DNA of 64,000 nt, from the NCBI GenBank assembly GCA_029261795.1, contig JAJDAP010000076.1:40423-104422 (forward strand), in the 5' to 3' direction. The notes beneath the pieces were generated by a model. The model made no database searches. It worked only from the letters and a program-made list of their open reading frames with translations, and was not told the origin of the DNA. Source of the DNA: Deltaproteobacteria bacterium (GTDB lineage Bacteria; Myxococcota_A; UBA9160; UBA6930). Shown here piece after piece: positions 15,037-23,131 of this stretch (position 1 is its first letter; each line of letters starts with the position of its first letter). The translations under genes were made by a program, and so were the position numbers.

Positions 15037-15636
15037 TCATGAAGCGAGCCGCAGCATGCGATGGACCGTGACGCCCTCGATCTCGACCGTACCACGGGGC
15101 TCGAAACCAGCACGCCGATAGAACACGACGTTCTCGGCACGATCGGTGTCGAGGTAGATCGGAGCGGGCCATTCGGAAACGTGCTCGAGCAATGCGAAGA
15201 GCAGTTCGCTGCCGACCCCGGACCGCCAGGCGGATGGATCGACGCCCAGCGTGGCCAAGGTCCAGTGCGGCTCGTCGGGATGCAGATCGAACAACGCCGC
15301 GGCAACGTTGCCCCAGCGACGGACCAGACCGGGGCGCTGGACCCGAAGCAAGCGCCACCAGGCGCGTAACCCGGGCACCGGCAGCGGAAAGCCACCCGGC
15401 GGCATCGCAATGAGTACGCCGCATAACCGACCCTCCCGCCACGCGCCCCAGACCGGCCCGGCTTCGAGCGCCGCCGGCAGATAGGCCGCCACGCCGGCGC
15501 GATTGCACGCTTCCCGGCGGTCTCCGTCGGCGCCGATCACGGCCACGTTCATGGGGTTGTCACGGAATGCGCGACCGAGCACCTCGGCAGCGGCTTCCAG
15601 GTCCGCCTCGGTCAGGATCTCGACGTCCGGCGTCAC
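15037..15636 (-). CDS. GNAT-family N-acetyltransferase
   Basis: A 199-residue acetyltransferase fold: EILTEADLEAAAEVLGRAFR at the start, and the acetyl-CoA-binding segment LATLGVDPSAWRSGVGSELL (Q/RxxGxG/A variant). PIYLDTDRAENVVFYRRAGF follows near the end. The GTG at 15636 overlaps the TGA of the MFS gene (GTGA), showing translational coupling. Acceptor substrate unknown. Confidence 0.82.
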   Translation of the reverse strand: MTPDVEILTEADLEAAAEVLGRAFRDNPMNVAVIGADGDRREACNRAGVAAYLPAALEAGPVWGAWREGRLCGVLIAMPPGGFPLPVPGLRAWWRLLRVQRPGLVRRWGNVAAALFDLHPDEPHWTLATLGVDPSAWRSGVGSELLFALLEHVSEWPAPIYLDTDRAENVVFYRRAGFEPRGTVEIEGVTVHRMLRLAS

Positions 15637-16943
15637 GCGTTTCTGGCGCGCAGATCGGCCTCGACTGTCCGCGCGGCCAGGAGGAAGTGCACCAGTCCCC
15701 AGACGCCGACGACGATCAGCACCAGCGACATCGAATAACGAATCGCCTCGACGCCATGGCCATCGAAAACGTAGTCCGTGAGAAACCCGACCGTCGGAGG
15801 GCCGCAGGCGTAGCCCACGAGGTTGATGACGAGCAACAGGATGCCGGATGCGACCGAGCGCATCTGATCCTTTGCCAGCGACTGCACGGTTGCGAAGACA
15901 GGTGCCTGATACATCGCCGCGATGATCAGACCCGGGAAGACCCAGGCGAAGGCCGCGTTGGCGTCGGTGTGGAAGAAGAACATGAGCGTGAAGGGCAGCG
16001 GACCGACGGTGGCGATCGCGGGTACCCACATCCACCAGCGCAGGTCGCTCTTCCCGAAGCGATCCGAGAGCCAGCCCGCGAGGACCGAACCGATCGCACC
16101 ACCGACACCGAGCACGATCCCGTACTTCAAGCCGCGCTCAGTCCCGACCATTCCCAGGACGCGTTCTAGATAGGTTGGCGCCCAGGAGGCAAAGGAGTAG
16201 CCGCCGAAGGCCGTGAGCCCGGAAGCAAAGGAGAGATGTCGAAACGACCTGAGGTTCCACAGGTAGCGGAAGACCTCGGGCACCGTCGGCGGGGAGCCCT
16301 GGCTGAGCTTGGGCGGCTCCTTCACCGTGAACCAGACCAGCAATGCCAGCGCGAGGCCCGGCAGGCCGACGGCAATGAAGGCCACGCGCCAGCCCCAGAC
16401 TTCGCGGAGGAAATCGCCGGCGACGGCGCCGATCAGGATCCCGATGTGGATGCCCATGGCATAGATCCCGAGCGCCGTGGCACGTCGGGATGCCGAGAAG
16501 TACGAGGCGATCATCGAGTGCGCCGGCGGCGAAAGCGCGGCTTCACCGACACCAACACCGATCCGGGCCGCTGCCATCTGGCCGAAGCTCTGCACGAGCC
16601 CGGAAGCGGCCGTCATCAGACTCCACAGGCCGAGGCCGATCGAGATGATGTTCTTCCGCACCCAGACATCGGCGAGCCGCGCGATGGGGATACCCATGGT
16701 GGCGTAGAACAACGCGAACATCGTACCGGTCAGGAATCCCATCTGGGTGTCACTGACACCAAGATCGGCCTTGATCGGCTCGACCAACATCGACGGGATC
16801 GTGCGATCGATGAAGTTGAAGACGTAGGCGATGAACAGGATGGCCAGGACGTAGTTCGAATAGGTCGGGCCGAAGGGCGTTTCCTCGGCATCCTGCGTCG
16901 CGTCCGCTGCCTGGCCCTCAGCGCCCCCGCTATTCTCGCTCAC
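15633..16943 (-). CDS. MFS transporter, spinster-like
   Basis: A 436-residue, 12-helix major facilitator. The first helix contains AILFIAYVFNFIDRTIPSML, the YVFNFIDR signature of spinster-type bacterial MFS proteins often found near lipid or steroid genes. The loop 2-3 motif ARLADVWVRK and the RIGVGVGEAALSPPAHSMI helix are also typical. A second transporter of the same type lies at 37104-38408. The substrate is unknown. It starts 3 bp after purC and overlaps the GNAT gene. Confidence 0.88.
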   Translation of the reverse strand: MSENSGGAEGQAADATQDAEETPFGPTYSNYVLAILFIAYVFNFIDRTIPSMLVEPIKADLGVSDTQMGFLTGTMFALFYATMGIPIARLADVWVRKNIISIGLGLWSLMTAASGLVQSFGQMAAARIGVGVGEAALSPPAHSMIASYFSASRRATALGIYAMGIHIGILIGAVAGDFLREVWGWRVAFIAVGLPGLALALLVWFTVKEPPKLSQGSPPTVPEVFRYLWNLRSFRHLSFASGLTAFGGYSFASWAPTYLERVLGMVGTERGLKYGIVLGVGGAIGSVLAGWLSDRFGKSDLRWWMWVPAIATVGPLPFTLMFFFHTDANAAFAWVFPGLIIAAMYQAPVFATVQSLAKDQMRSVASGILLLVINLVGYACGPPTVGFLTDYVFDGHGVEAIRYSMSLVLIVVGVWGLVHFLLAARTVEADLRARNA

Positions 16944-16946
16944 GGG

Positions 16947-17912
16947 CTAGAGCCCGAGGTTCTGGCGGATTCGCTCTTCGGGGGGCTCGGTATTCGCCTC
17001 GAAATCGAGGCCGGTAACCCGTTCGTAGGCCTCGATGTAGCGGAGCGCGGCTTCGACGCGGACGTCTTCGGTGAGCGCGGGTGGCGGGCCCTCACCGCGA
17101 TAGCCGTGTTCATTCGCGAGCCAGCGCCTGACATATTCCTTGTCGAGGGATTTCGGATCGTCGCCTGCGGCGATCGCCACATCGTAGGAATCCGCATACC
17201 AGTAGCGCGAGCTGTCCGGTGTATGGATCTCATCGGCCACGATCAGTTCGCCGGCATCGTTGAGTCCGATCTCGTACTTGGTGTCGACCAGGATCATGCC
17301 GCGACTCGCGGCAAACTCATGGCCGGCTGCAAACAGCCGATGCGAGATCGCGGCGGCCTTGTCGTAGATCTCCTCCGATACCGCACCGCCCTCGAGGAGC
17401 GCCGCGCGCGAGGTCAGCTCGTCGTGTTCGCCCTTGGCCGCCTTGGTCGTCGGAGTCAGCATGGGCTCCGCGAGACGTTGGTGCTTGGTCATCCCCTCGG
17501 GCAGCCGATGGCCGCAGTACTCGCGCGCACCCTTTTCATAGGCGGTCCAGATCGAGGTATTCGAGACACCCGTGAGATAGCCACGCATCACGAACTCCAC
17601 CGGAAGGATCTCGACTTCGTGCACGATCGAAACGGCCGGATCGGGGATCTCGATCAGGTGGTTCGCCGCGACGTCGCGCGAACGTTCGAACCAGAAACCA
17701 GCCAGCTGATTCAGCACCTGCCCCTTCAGTGGAATCGTGCCCACCACCACATCGAAGCAGGAGATGCGGTCGCTGACGACGATCGTGCGGCGCTTCTCTC
17801 CGATATAGCTGTCGCGAACCTTGCCCTCTTCCCGGGCGCCGAGTTCGGGCAGTTGGGTCCGTTCGAGCGTCAGATTGCACAGCTCGCGCAGAACGCGTTC
17901 TTCGACGGCCAT
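16947..17912 (-). CDS. purC: Phosphoribosylaminoimidazole-succinocarboxamide synthase
   Basis: SAICAR synthetase, a purine biosynthesis step that ligates aspartate to CAIR with ATP. The sequence shows REEGKVRDSYIGEKRRTIVV (ATP loop), SDRISCFDVVVGTIPLKG, VEFVMRGYLTG and MILVDTKYEIGLNDAGELIV. At about 321 residues it matches the longer bacterial/fungal-type PurC. ATG 17912 is preceded by GGAG at 8 bp; an upstream GTG at 17921 lacks one. It is the first gene of a purC-MFS-GNAT-TetR run. Confidence 0.93.
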   Translation of the reverse strand: MAVEERVLRELCNLTLERTQLPELGAREEGKVRDSYIGEKRRTIVVSDRISCFDVVVGTIPLKGQVLNQLAGFWFERSRDVAANHLIEIPDPAVSIVHEVEILPVEFVMRGYLTGVSNTSIWTAYEKGAREYCGHRLPEGMTKHQRLAEPMLTPTTKAAKGEHDELTSRAALLEGGAVSEEIYDKAAAISHRLFAAGHEFAASRGMILVDTKYEIGLNDAGELIVADEIHTPDSSRYWYADSYDVAIAAGDDPKSLDKEYVRRWLANEHGYRGEGPPPALTEDVRVEAALRYIEAYERVTGLDFEANTEPPEERIRQNLGL

Positions 17913-17996
17913 TCGTGACACTCCCCGCCCGGACTCGGGCAGCCGGAGTGTACCCGCGCCGCCGAAAGACGGGGGCCGACACGACCCGATCGCGCG

Positions 17997-18009
17997 AAAA
18001 CGCCGTTTT
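17997..18009. promoter_or_regulatory. AAAACG-C-CGTTTT palindrome between divergent genes
   Basis: A perfect 6-bp-armed dyad with one central base, directly followed by TTGACG, in the 160-bp gap between divergent purC and the kinase gene. It may be an operator or part of a promoter. No convincing -10 follows at the right distance, so the function is uncertain. Confidence 0.25.
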
Positions 18010-18074
18010 GACGGGACGTTTCCCCAGATTCTTGCCGCCTCAAGTTGGGCCGCGGGCCGACCGTTGCACCCCGA

Positions 18075-19511
18075 GTGAGTTCAGAGAAGGCCACCGACAC
18101 CGTCCGCTCCGACCTCACCGGCGGGGATCACACGGTCATCGCCGAGCCGACCGGAATGGCCGGCGGCGCGAATTCCGGGAGTGAGCGGCCGGAGCCGCTC
18201 TCGGCACCGGGTCTTGGCACCGAGCTGCGCGCACGCTTCCGCTATCGCCTGATCAAGCGACTCGGCCGGGGATCGTTCGGCTCGGTCTTCTTTGCACGCT
18301 GCCTCGACCACGATCCGCGGCGCGACGACAGCCCGCCGGACCGCGTCGCCATCAAGATCCTGGGCACCTCGCGCCAGAACGCGACGGAGATGCTGCGGCG
18401 GGAACTCGCCGCCATGCTCGCCACGCGCGACCGGCGCATTCCGCGGGTCTACGACTGGTCGTTGGAGGAAGATTCCGCCTACGTCGTCATGCAGTACTTC
18501 CCGGCGGGCAGCTTGCGAGACCTCATGCCGATGGAGGGCCAGATATCGGAGGCAACCGTCTGGCAGATGCTAGGCGACGTCCTTGGCGCCCTCGAGGTGG
18601 CGCACCGCGCTTCGGTCCTTCACCTCGACATCAAGCCGGCCAATGTGCTGCTCGACGGACAAGGCGGTTTCGTGCTCACGGACTTCGGCGTCTCACAGGC
18701 ATCGCGGCTGGCGAGGGGGCTGCTTCCGTTCAGCGTCGGCACCCGCGGCTACCAGGCACCAGAACAACGCGATGAGCGCTTCGACGAGTACGACCTGCGA
18801 ACGGACCTCTGGAGCCTCGGGGCTACGGCCTGGGCGCTGGCGACCGGAATCCACCTCGCCAATCGCCCGGACCTGGTGACGCTCGAGCCCGGCGCCAGCT
18901 TTGGCCTGCCGCCGCTTTCCGAGCACCGAGCCGATTGCTCCCCGGAGCTCGAAGACCTGGTGATGAGTCTGCTGCATGTCGACCCGGCCGAGCGACCCGG
19001 TAGCGTCGGCTCGGTCCTGGCCCGCGTGAGCGCGGCGCTCGGTGACGGCTCCTCGTCGGAACTCCTGGAAGCGGCCCGGCGCAGCAACCTCGATGATGAT
19101 GAAGTCGAGGCGCTGATCGAATCCCTGGTGGACCCGCTACTGATATCGATCTGCCGCAAGCAGGCCTTCCGCAGCTTCTTCGTCCGCTTCGAGGACGGCG
19201 AAACGCTGTGCGCGGAAGGTGAAGGAACGTCCTACGCATTCCTGCTGCTCCGCGGAACCGTCGCGGTCTCCCGCGACGATCGCGAGATCACCAGAGCCAC
19301 CGGCGAAGGGCTCATCCTCGGAGATGTCGGCACCCTGGCGGGTCGGCCGCGAACAGCGACGTTACGGGCGGCCGGGGAGGCCTGGGCCATCGTGCTCAAC
19401 GAAGCAGAGCTGGAACGCTTCCTGACCTCGAACCCGGCGATGGCGTTGCGCGTGATCCGCTCGATGGCCCAACGCCTGGCTGCCGCTCCCGGCGCAGAGA
19501 AGGGCCGTTAG
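18075..19511 (+). CDS. Ser/Thr protein kinase fused to a cyclic-nucleotide-binding domain
   Basis: A 478-residue cytoplasmic protein. After a 50-residue flexible leader comes a Hanks-type kinase: P-loop LGRGSFGSV (about 63-71), VAIKIL lysine (94), HLDIKPANVLL (catalytic Asp 185), DFG (203-205) and GTRGYQAPE (activation segment end). Residues about 360-470 form a cyclic-nucleotide-binding fold (ISICRKQAFRSFFVRFEDGE, LLLRGTVAVSRDD, GEGLILGDVGTLAGRPRTAT). The HRD motif is HLD, so it is not a standard RD kinase. A TTG at 18045 is an alternative start. It ends overlapping the convergent EAL gene by 4 bp. Confidence 0.88.
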   Translation: MSSEKATDTVRSDLTGGDHTVIAEPTGMAGGANSGSERPEPLSAPGLGTELRARFRYRLIKRLGRGSFGSVFFARCLDHDPRRDDSPPDRVAIKILGTSRQNATEMLRRELAAMLATRDRRIPRVYDWSLEEDSAYVVMQYFPAGSLRDLMPMEGQISEATVWQMLGDVLGALEVAHRASVLHLDIKPANVLLDGQGGFVLTDFGVSQASRLARGLLPFSVGTRGYQAPEQRDERFDEYDLRTDLWSLGATAWALATGIHLANRPDLVTLEPGASFGLPPLSEHRADCSPELEDLVMSLLHVDPAERPGSVGSVLARVSAALGDGSSSELLEAARRSNLDDDEVEALIESLVDPLLISICRKQAFRSFFVRFEDGETLCAEGEGTSYAFLLLRGTVAVSRDDREITRATGEGLILGDVGTLAGRPRTATLRAAGEAWAIVLNEAELERFLTSNPAMALRVIRSMAQRLAAAPGAEKGR

Positions 19512-22267
19512 TCGAGGTCGACGCCTTTCGCGAGGAACTCCAGGAACTCCGGCTCGGCCAGCGGTCGCGCGAACAGGTAGCCCTGGACGCGGTCGCAGCC
19601 CGCGCCCCGCAGGAACTCGAGCTGCTCGTATGTCTCCACCCCCTCGACAACCACCGTAAGGTGGAGCGTCTGAGCCATCGCAAGGATAGATAGAACCAGT
19701 GCCGAGGCACCCACCTCCGCGGGAACGCCCTCGAGGAAGCTTCGATCGAGCTTCAAGATATCGACCGGAAGCCGGCGCAGATACGACAGCGAGGAGTAGC
19801 CGGTCCCGAAATCGTCGATCGAAACGGCGACGCCGAGGCGTCGGACAGCCGAAATCATCTCATGGGTTGCAAGGTCCCCTGCAACCAACGAACTCTCGGT
19901 CAACTCGATCCCGAGCGACGATGCCGACGCGCCCGACATCGACAGCGCTCCCTGCACCTCGGATAGCAGATTCCCGGCCCGTATCTGCGCGGTAGCGACG
20001 TTGACCGACACATGAATCGGCGCCAGCCCCCGCGCCGACCATGCAGCGAGGTCTTCACAAGCACGCCGCATCACGAAGCTCCCGATCCCCTGGATCAGCC
20101 CGCTCTCCTCGGCGATCGGAATGAACTCATCCGGCGGAATCAGCCCTCGCTCGGGGTGCTGCCAGCGGACCAACGCCTCGGCGGCAACGACCTCTCGTGA
20201 ATGGGCATCCAGGATCGGCTGATAGAACAGCCGTAGCTCCTCCCGGCTCACCGCGGCAGCGAGATCGCGCTCGATCTGGGCTCGGGCCTGGGCCGTGACC
20301 TGCATGGAAGATGAGAAGAACGCGACCTCGGCCGAGGCCGACCCGACCGCGTGGCGACAGGCTTGGCTCGCCTTCTGCATCAGGGCGTCCGCTCCATCGC
20401 CATCCGTCGGATAGACGGCGACCCCGGTCGCGGGTTCGAAGCTGTGCTCCCGGTCCTCGGTCTCGAGCGCCTCGTAGAGCGCCTTGCCGATGATGCGAAT
20501 CTCCGCCGGAACCGCTGTCCGCTCGGTCGTATCGAACACGGCAAGGATGGTGTCGTCCCCGAGACGTCCGACCTGGGCGCCGGTCTCTCGCGTGACCGCC
20601 TCGGCGAGCTTTCGGACGAGGCGGTCAGCATCGGACCGACCACTCGTTCGCGCGACGCGGTCGATGCCCTGGAGGGAGACTTCAGCCAGTGCGACGACGG
20701 TCCCGCGTTCGTCCGCCTCGGCGATCCGCTCTCGAACGAGCCCTCGAAGTCCGGTCGCGTTGAGGAGGCCAGTACGACCGTCGAAGTTCAGCAGTCTCTC
20801 ACGCTCCCCGCGCAGACTGAGCCCGTGGAGTGCCGCCGCGAGCTGCGAGGCGAACTGACTGACCAGAAGACTCTTGCCCGGATCGATCTCGGATCGGGAC
20901 GACAGCCAGACCCAGAGGGCCCCGTAGCCGGCGACGCCCACCTGCATGGGAAACCGGATCGCGACGGCCAGCGTGGAATCCCGTCCGGCGCTGATCTCGA
21001 TCGGAACCAGCGCCGGATCGAGAACGCGATAGGGCGACACATCGAGGCCGGTCGCCGGCTCCGACGCCAGCTGAATCTCTCGACGATCGACCCTGTCCTG
21101 GCTCCGCTCGATCAGCGAAGCGACGCTCGCTCGCGGTGCGTGATGATGGATCGCGAGCCGAGGCGCGGGGTACAAGCTGGAGAGCGCCTCGAGCGCAAAC
21201 TCGAGAAGCTCGTCGAGATCGTTGCTCGCGAGGATCTGACGGTCCACCTCGATCAACTGCTCCATCGATTCGAACTGGGATGACACCCGCTCGGTCATCG
21301 AGCGAAACGCGTCCGCCAACTCGGCGAGTTCGTCGTCGCCGTCGATTTCGACATCGAAGGAGAAATCACCTGCCGCGATGCGACGTGTTCCCTCGGTCAG
21401 GTTCTCGAGTGGAACCAGACGGCGCCGGATCTGGATCGCTGTCACGATCGCGAGCACCAGGGCGGCGAGCACCACGGTCGGCGGAATCAGCCTGCGAAAA
21501 GTGGAAGCGGCGGCAAGCGCGATCGCGCGTGGCTCGGAGACGGTGACGGTCCAGGTGGGCACGCCGTAGCGAGCCTGGAGAAACAATGGCCAGCGCACTC
21601 CCAGATGAGGTTCGCCAGCGACAGTCCACGACTCGAAGCCCGGGGCGCCCTCTCTCAGCTCCGCCCGAACCTGGGGTAGGGGATCTTCGAAGCTACAGCC
21701 GAGTCGTCGATCGCCCGCTTCGACACAGAACTCCCCGGCGACCGGCAAGACGTTGGTCGGGCCGTGATCGAAGAGAGCGGCTGGATCGAGTTGCGCGGCC
21801 CAGCCTTCGCCGGCCTCGCCGGCCGCGACGAGAAGCCAGAGTGCGGTCCGATCAGGAGCTTCGATGGTCTCGAGTCTCACGCCGGCTGCGGGCGGCTTCA
21901 GTCGATCGTCGTTGTCTTGCACTCCCAGTACCGATTGCACCGAGCCGTCCAACCCCCACCAATCCAGACGAACCACTGCCTTCTCGATGCGATCGAGAAA
22001 GCGAGGATGCCGATCCTCGAACGAGGTATCGGCCAATTCGGCTTCTACGGCATTGAGCTTCTCGATGATCCGCATGCCCGAGGCCCGCGCCGCCTGGTGG
22101 AGGCGATCCCGGCTTTGCCTGTGCAGCTCGTCGCCGACCTGCACCCAGGACAGCAGCGCGAGTACGCCGATCGGTGTCATCGCGGCCCACGCGAAAGCGA
22201 CGAAGAGACGCCGCCCGAGGCGGGTCTTCAGGAACGCCCAGCGCTCAGTAGGCGGAGGCGCGACCAT
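19508..22267 (-). CDS. Membrane HAMP-GGDEF-EAL c-di-GMP phosphodiesterase
   Basis: A 919-residue inner-membrane sensor: TM helix about 20-42, a large periplasmic domain to about 255, second TM, HAMP (RRLVPLENLTEGTRRIAAGD), a GAF-like segment, GGDEF and EAL. The GGDEF signature is degenerate (GRLGDDTILA in place of GG[DE]EF), so cyclase activity is unlikely. The EAL domain keeps EALVRW, the DDFGTGYSS loop, ILKLDRSF and VVVEGVE, indicating active c-di-GMP hydrolysis, perhaps regulated by GTP bound to the GGDEF fold. Its start overlaps the pseudopilin gene by 23 bp. Confidence 0.9.
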   Translation of the reverse strand: MVAPPPTERWAFLKTRLGRRLFVAFAWAAMTPIGVLALLSWVQVGDELHRQSRDRLHQAARASGMRIIEKLNAVEAELADTSFEDRHPRFLDRIEKAVVRLDWWGLDGSVQSVLGVQDNDDRLKPPAAGVRLETIEAPDRTALWLLVAAGEAGEGWAAQLDPAALFDHGPTNVLPVAGEFCVEAGDRRLGCSFEDPLPQVRAELREGAPGFESWTVAGEPHLGVRWPLFLQARYGVPTWTVTVSEPRAIALAAASTFRRLIPPTVVLAALVLAIVTAIQIRRRLVPLENLTEGTRRIAAGDFSFDVEIDGDDELAELADAFRSMTERVSSQFESMEQLIEVDRQILASNDLDELLEFALEALSSLYPAPRLAIHHHAPRASVASLIERSQDRVDRREIQLASEPATGLDVSPYRVLDPALVPIEISAGRDSTLAVAIRFPMQVGVAGYGALWVWLSSRSEIDPGKSLLVSQFASQLAAALHGLSLRGERERLLNFDGRTGLLNATGLRGLVRERIAEADERGTVVALAEVSLQGIDRVARTSGRSDADRLVRKLAEAVTRETGAQVGRLGDDTILAVFDTTERTAVPAEIRIIGKALYEALETEDREHSFEPATGVAVYPTDGDGADALMQKASQACRHAVGSASAEVAFFSSSMQVTAQARAQIERDLAAAVSREELRLFYQPILDAHSREVVAAEALVRWQHPERGLIPPDEFIPIAEESGLIQGIGSFVMRRACEDLAAWSARGLAPIHVSVNVATAQIRAGNLLSEVQGALSMSGASASSLGIELTESSLVAGDLATHEMISAVRRLGVAVSIDDFGTGYSSLSYLRRLPVDILKLDRSFLEGVPAEVGASALVLSILAMAQTLHLTVVVEGVETYEQLEFLRGAGCDRVQGYLFARPLAEPEFLEFLAKGVDLD

Positions 22268-22703
22268 AGTAGCTTCCGTCGTTGGCCCGGATGATGTCGT
22301 CGCGACTCGATTTCGCGGTCAGGGGTGCCACGGAACGGCCGTCTGGCCCATTGCTCCAGAGGTCGTAGTCGGAATTGATCGGGACCAGGAACTTGTCCTT
22401 GCGGGCCTTTCCCGGCGGAGAATTCCCCAGGTTCGTGTACTGGTAGGGATTGCCCCAGGGATCGCGCAGGGTGTCCATGCCGACATCCGCCAGGCTGGCC
22501 GGGAGCGTTCCGCCGCTGGATTCGAACGTGTCGACCGCGGTCTCGATCGACTTCATGTGAACGATCACCTGGCTACCCCGGGCGCGCTCTTGATAGGTCC
22601 GGAACGCCGGCATGGCAGTCGCCGCCAGCAGGCCGATGATGGCCACCACGAAGCTGAGTTCGATGAGCGTGAATCCGCTCAGCGGGTGTTCTTGCGACGC
22701 CAT
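22245..22703 (-). CDS. Type II secretion-type major pseudopilin (GspG-like)
   Basis: A 152-residue prepilin. The class III leader is cut at HPLSG^FTLIELSFVVAIIGLL with Glu at +5, followed by the N-terminal helix. The C-terminal region DPWGNPYQYTNLG and DYDLWSNGPDG matches the GspG calcium-binding segment. No other gsp gene is in the window, so it is a stand-alone pseudopilin. It overlaps the lipoprotein gene upstream (25 bp) and the EAL gene downstream (23 bp). Confidence 0.88.
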   Translation of the reverse strand: MASQEHPLSGFTLIELSFVVAIIGLLAATAMPAFRTYQERARGSQVIVHMKSIETAVDTFESSGGTLPASLADVGMDTLRDPWGNPYQYTNLGNSPPGKARKDKFLVPINSDYDLWSNGPDGRSVAPLTAKSSRDDIIRANDGSYYGRASAY

Positions 22704-23065
22704 TTGAACGGGATCTTTCCGACCCTGAGGGTCGGGTTCGTCATCGATGAGACCACGAGCTCGAGATGGTCGGCATAGCCCTCGTCAGCCATGTAGTGCA
22801 GCCGGAAGATGCGAGCCTCGCCCTCTTTCTTGAAATCGACCCGGTCGATCGCGAGACGGTCGAGTTCGACAGTCCCGACGCCGAGGATGACTTCCTTGCG
22901 GCGCACTTCGAGAAATCGCTTCTGGTAGCGTGCCGCGTCCGTCTTCCAGATCCCCTGGATCTCCTCGGGAACCTCCGCAATCGCACGGGTTCCGTCGCAA
23001 CCGGCAAGAAGGTGAACGATGATCAGGAGGAATGGGATAGCGCGCATCAACGCTGGAATCGGCAT
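22679..23065 (-). CDS. Small lipoprotein of unknown function
   Basis: A 128-residue protein with a lipoprotein signal (IPFLLIIVHLLAGC, lipid Cys 23) and a small, beta-rich, charged domain (GIWKTDAARYQKRFLEVRRK; IGKIPFKWRRK-like end). Starts at 23065 and 23047 are both possible; neither has a clear SD. It overlaps the pseudopilin gene, suggesting an operon with it and the EAL protein. No family recognised. Confidence 0.65.
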   Translation of the reverse strand: MPIPALMRAIPFLLIIVHLLAGCDGTRAIAEVPEEIQGIWKTDAARYQKRFLEVRRKEVILGVGTVELDRLAIDRVDFKKEGEARIFRLHYMADEGYADHLELVVSSMTNPTLRVGKIPFKWRRKNTR

Positions 23066-23131
23066 TTCTGCGCACCAACCTGAGCCCCGTCTGCCCCGAA
23101 TGCATGTGCAGAAGTCGGGCCCAAGACCCCG

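Noticed and set aside
16236..17918. A 560-codon open frame on the + strand opposite the MFS and purC genes
   Set aside because: It is antisense to two clear gene families, has low-complexity Arg/His/Asp-rich translation and no recognisable motif; typical of GC-rich codon-position mirroring. The same reasoning removes the long + frames opposite the MscS, exporter and UDP-glucose pyrophosphorylase genes.
18045..18074. TTG start for the kinase
   Set aside because: It adds ten non-conserved residues without an SD; GTG 18075 is equally unsupported by SD but closer to the domain. The choice remains uncertain.
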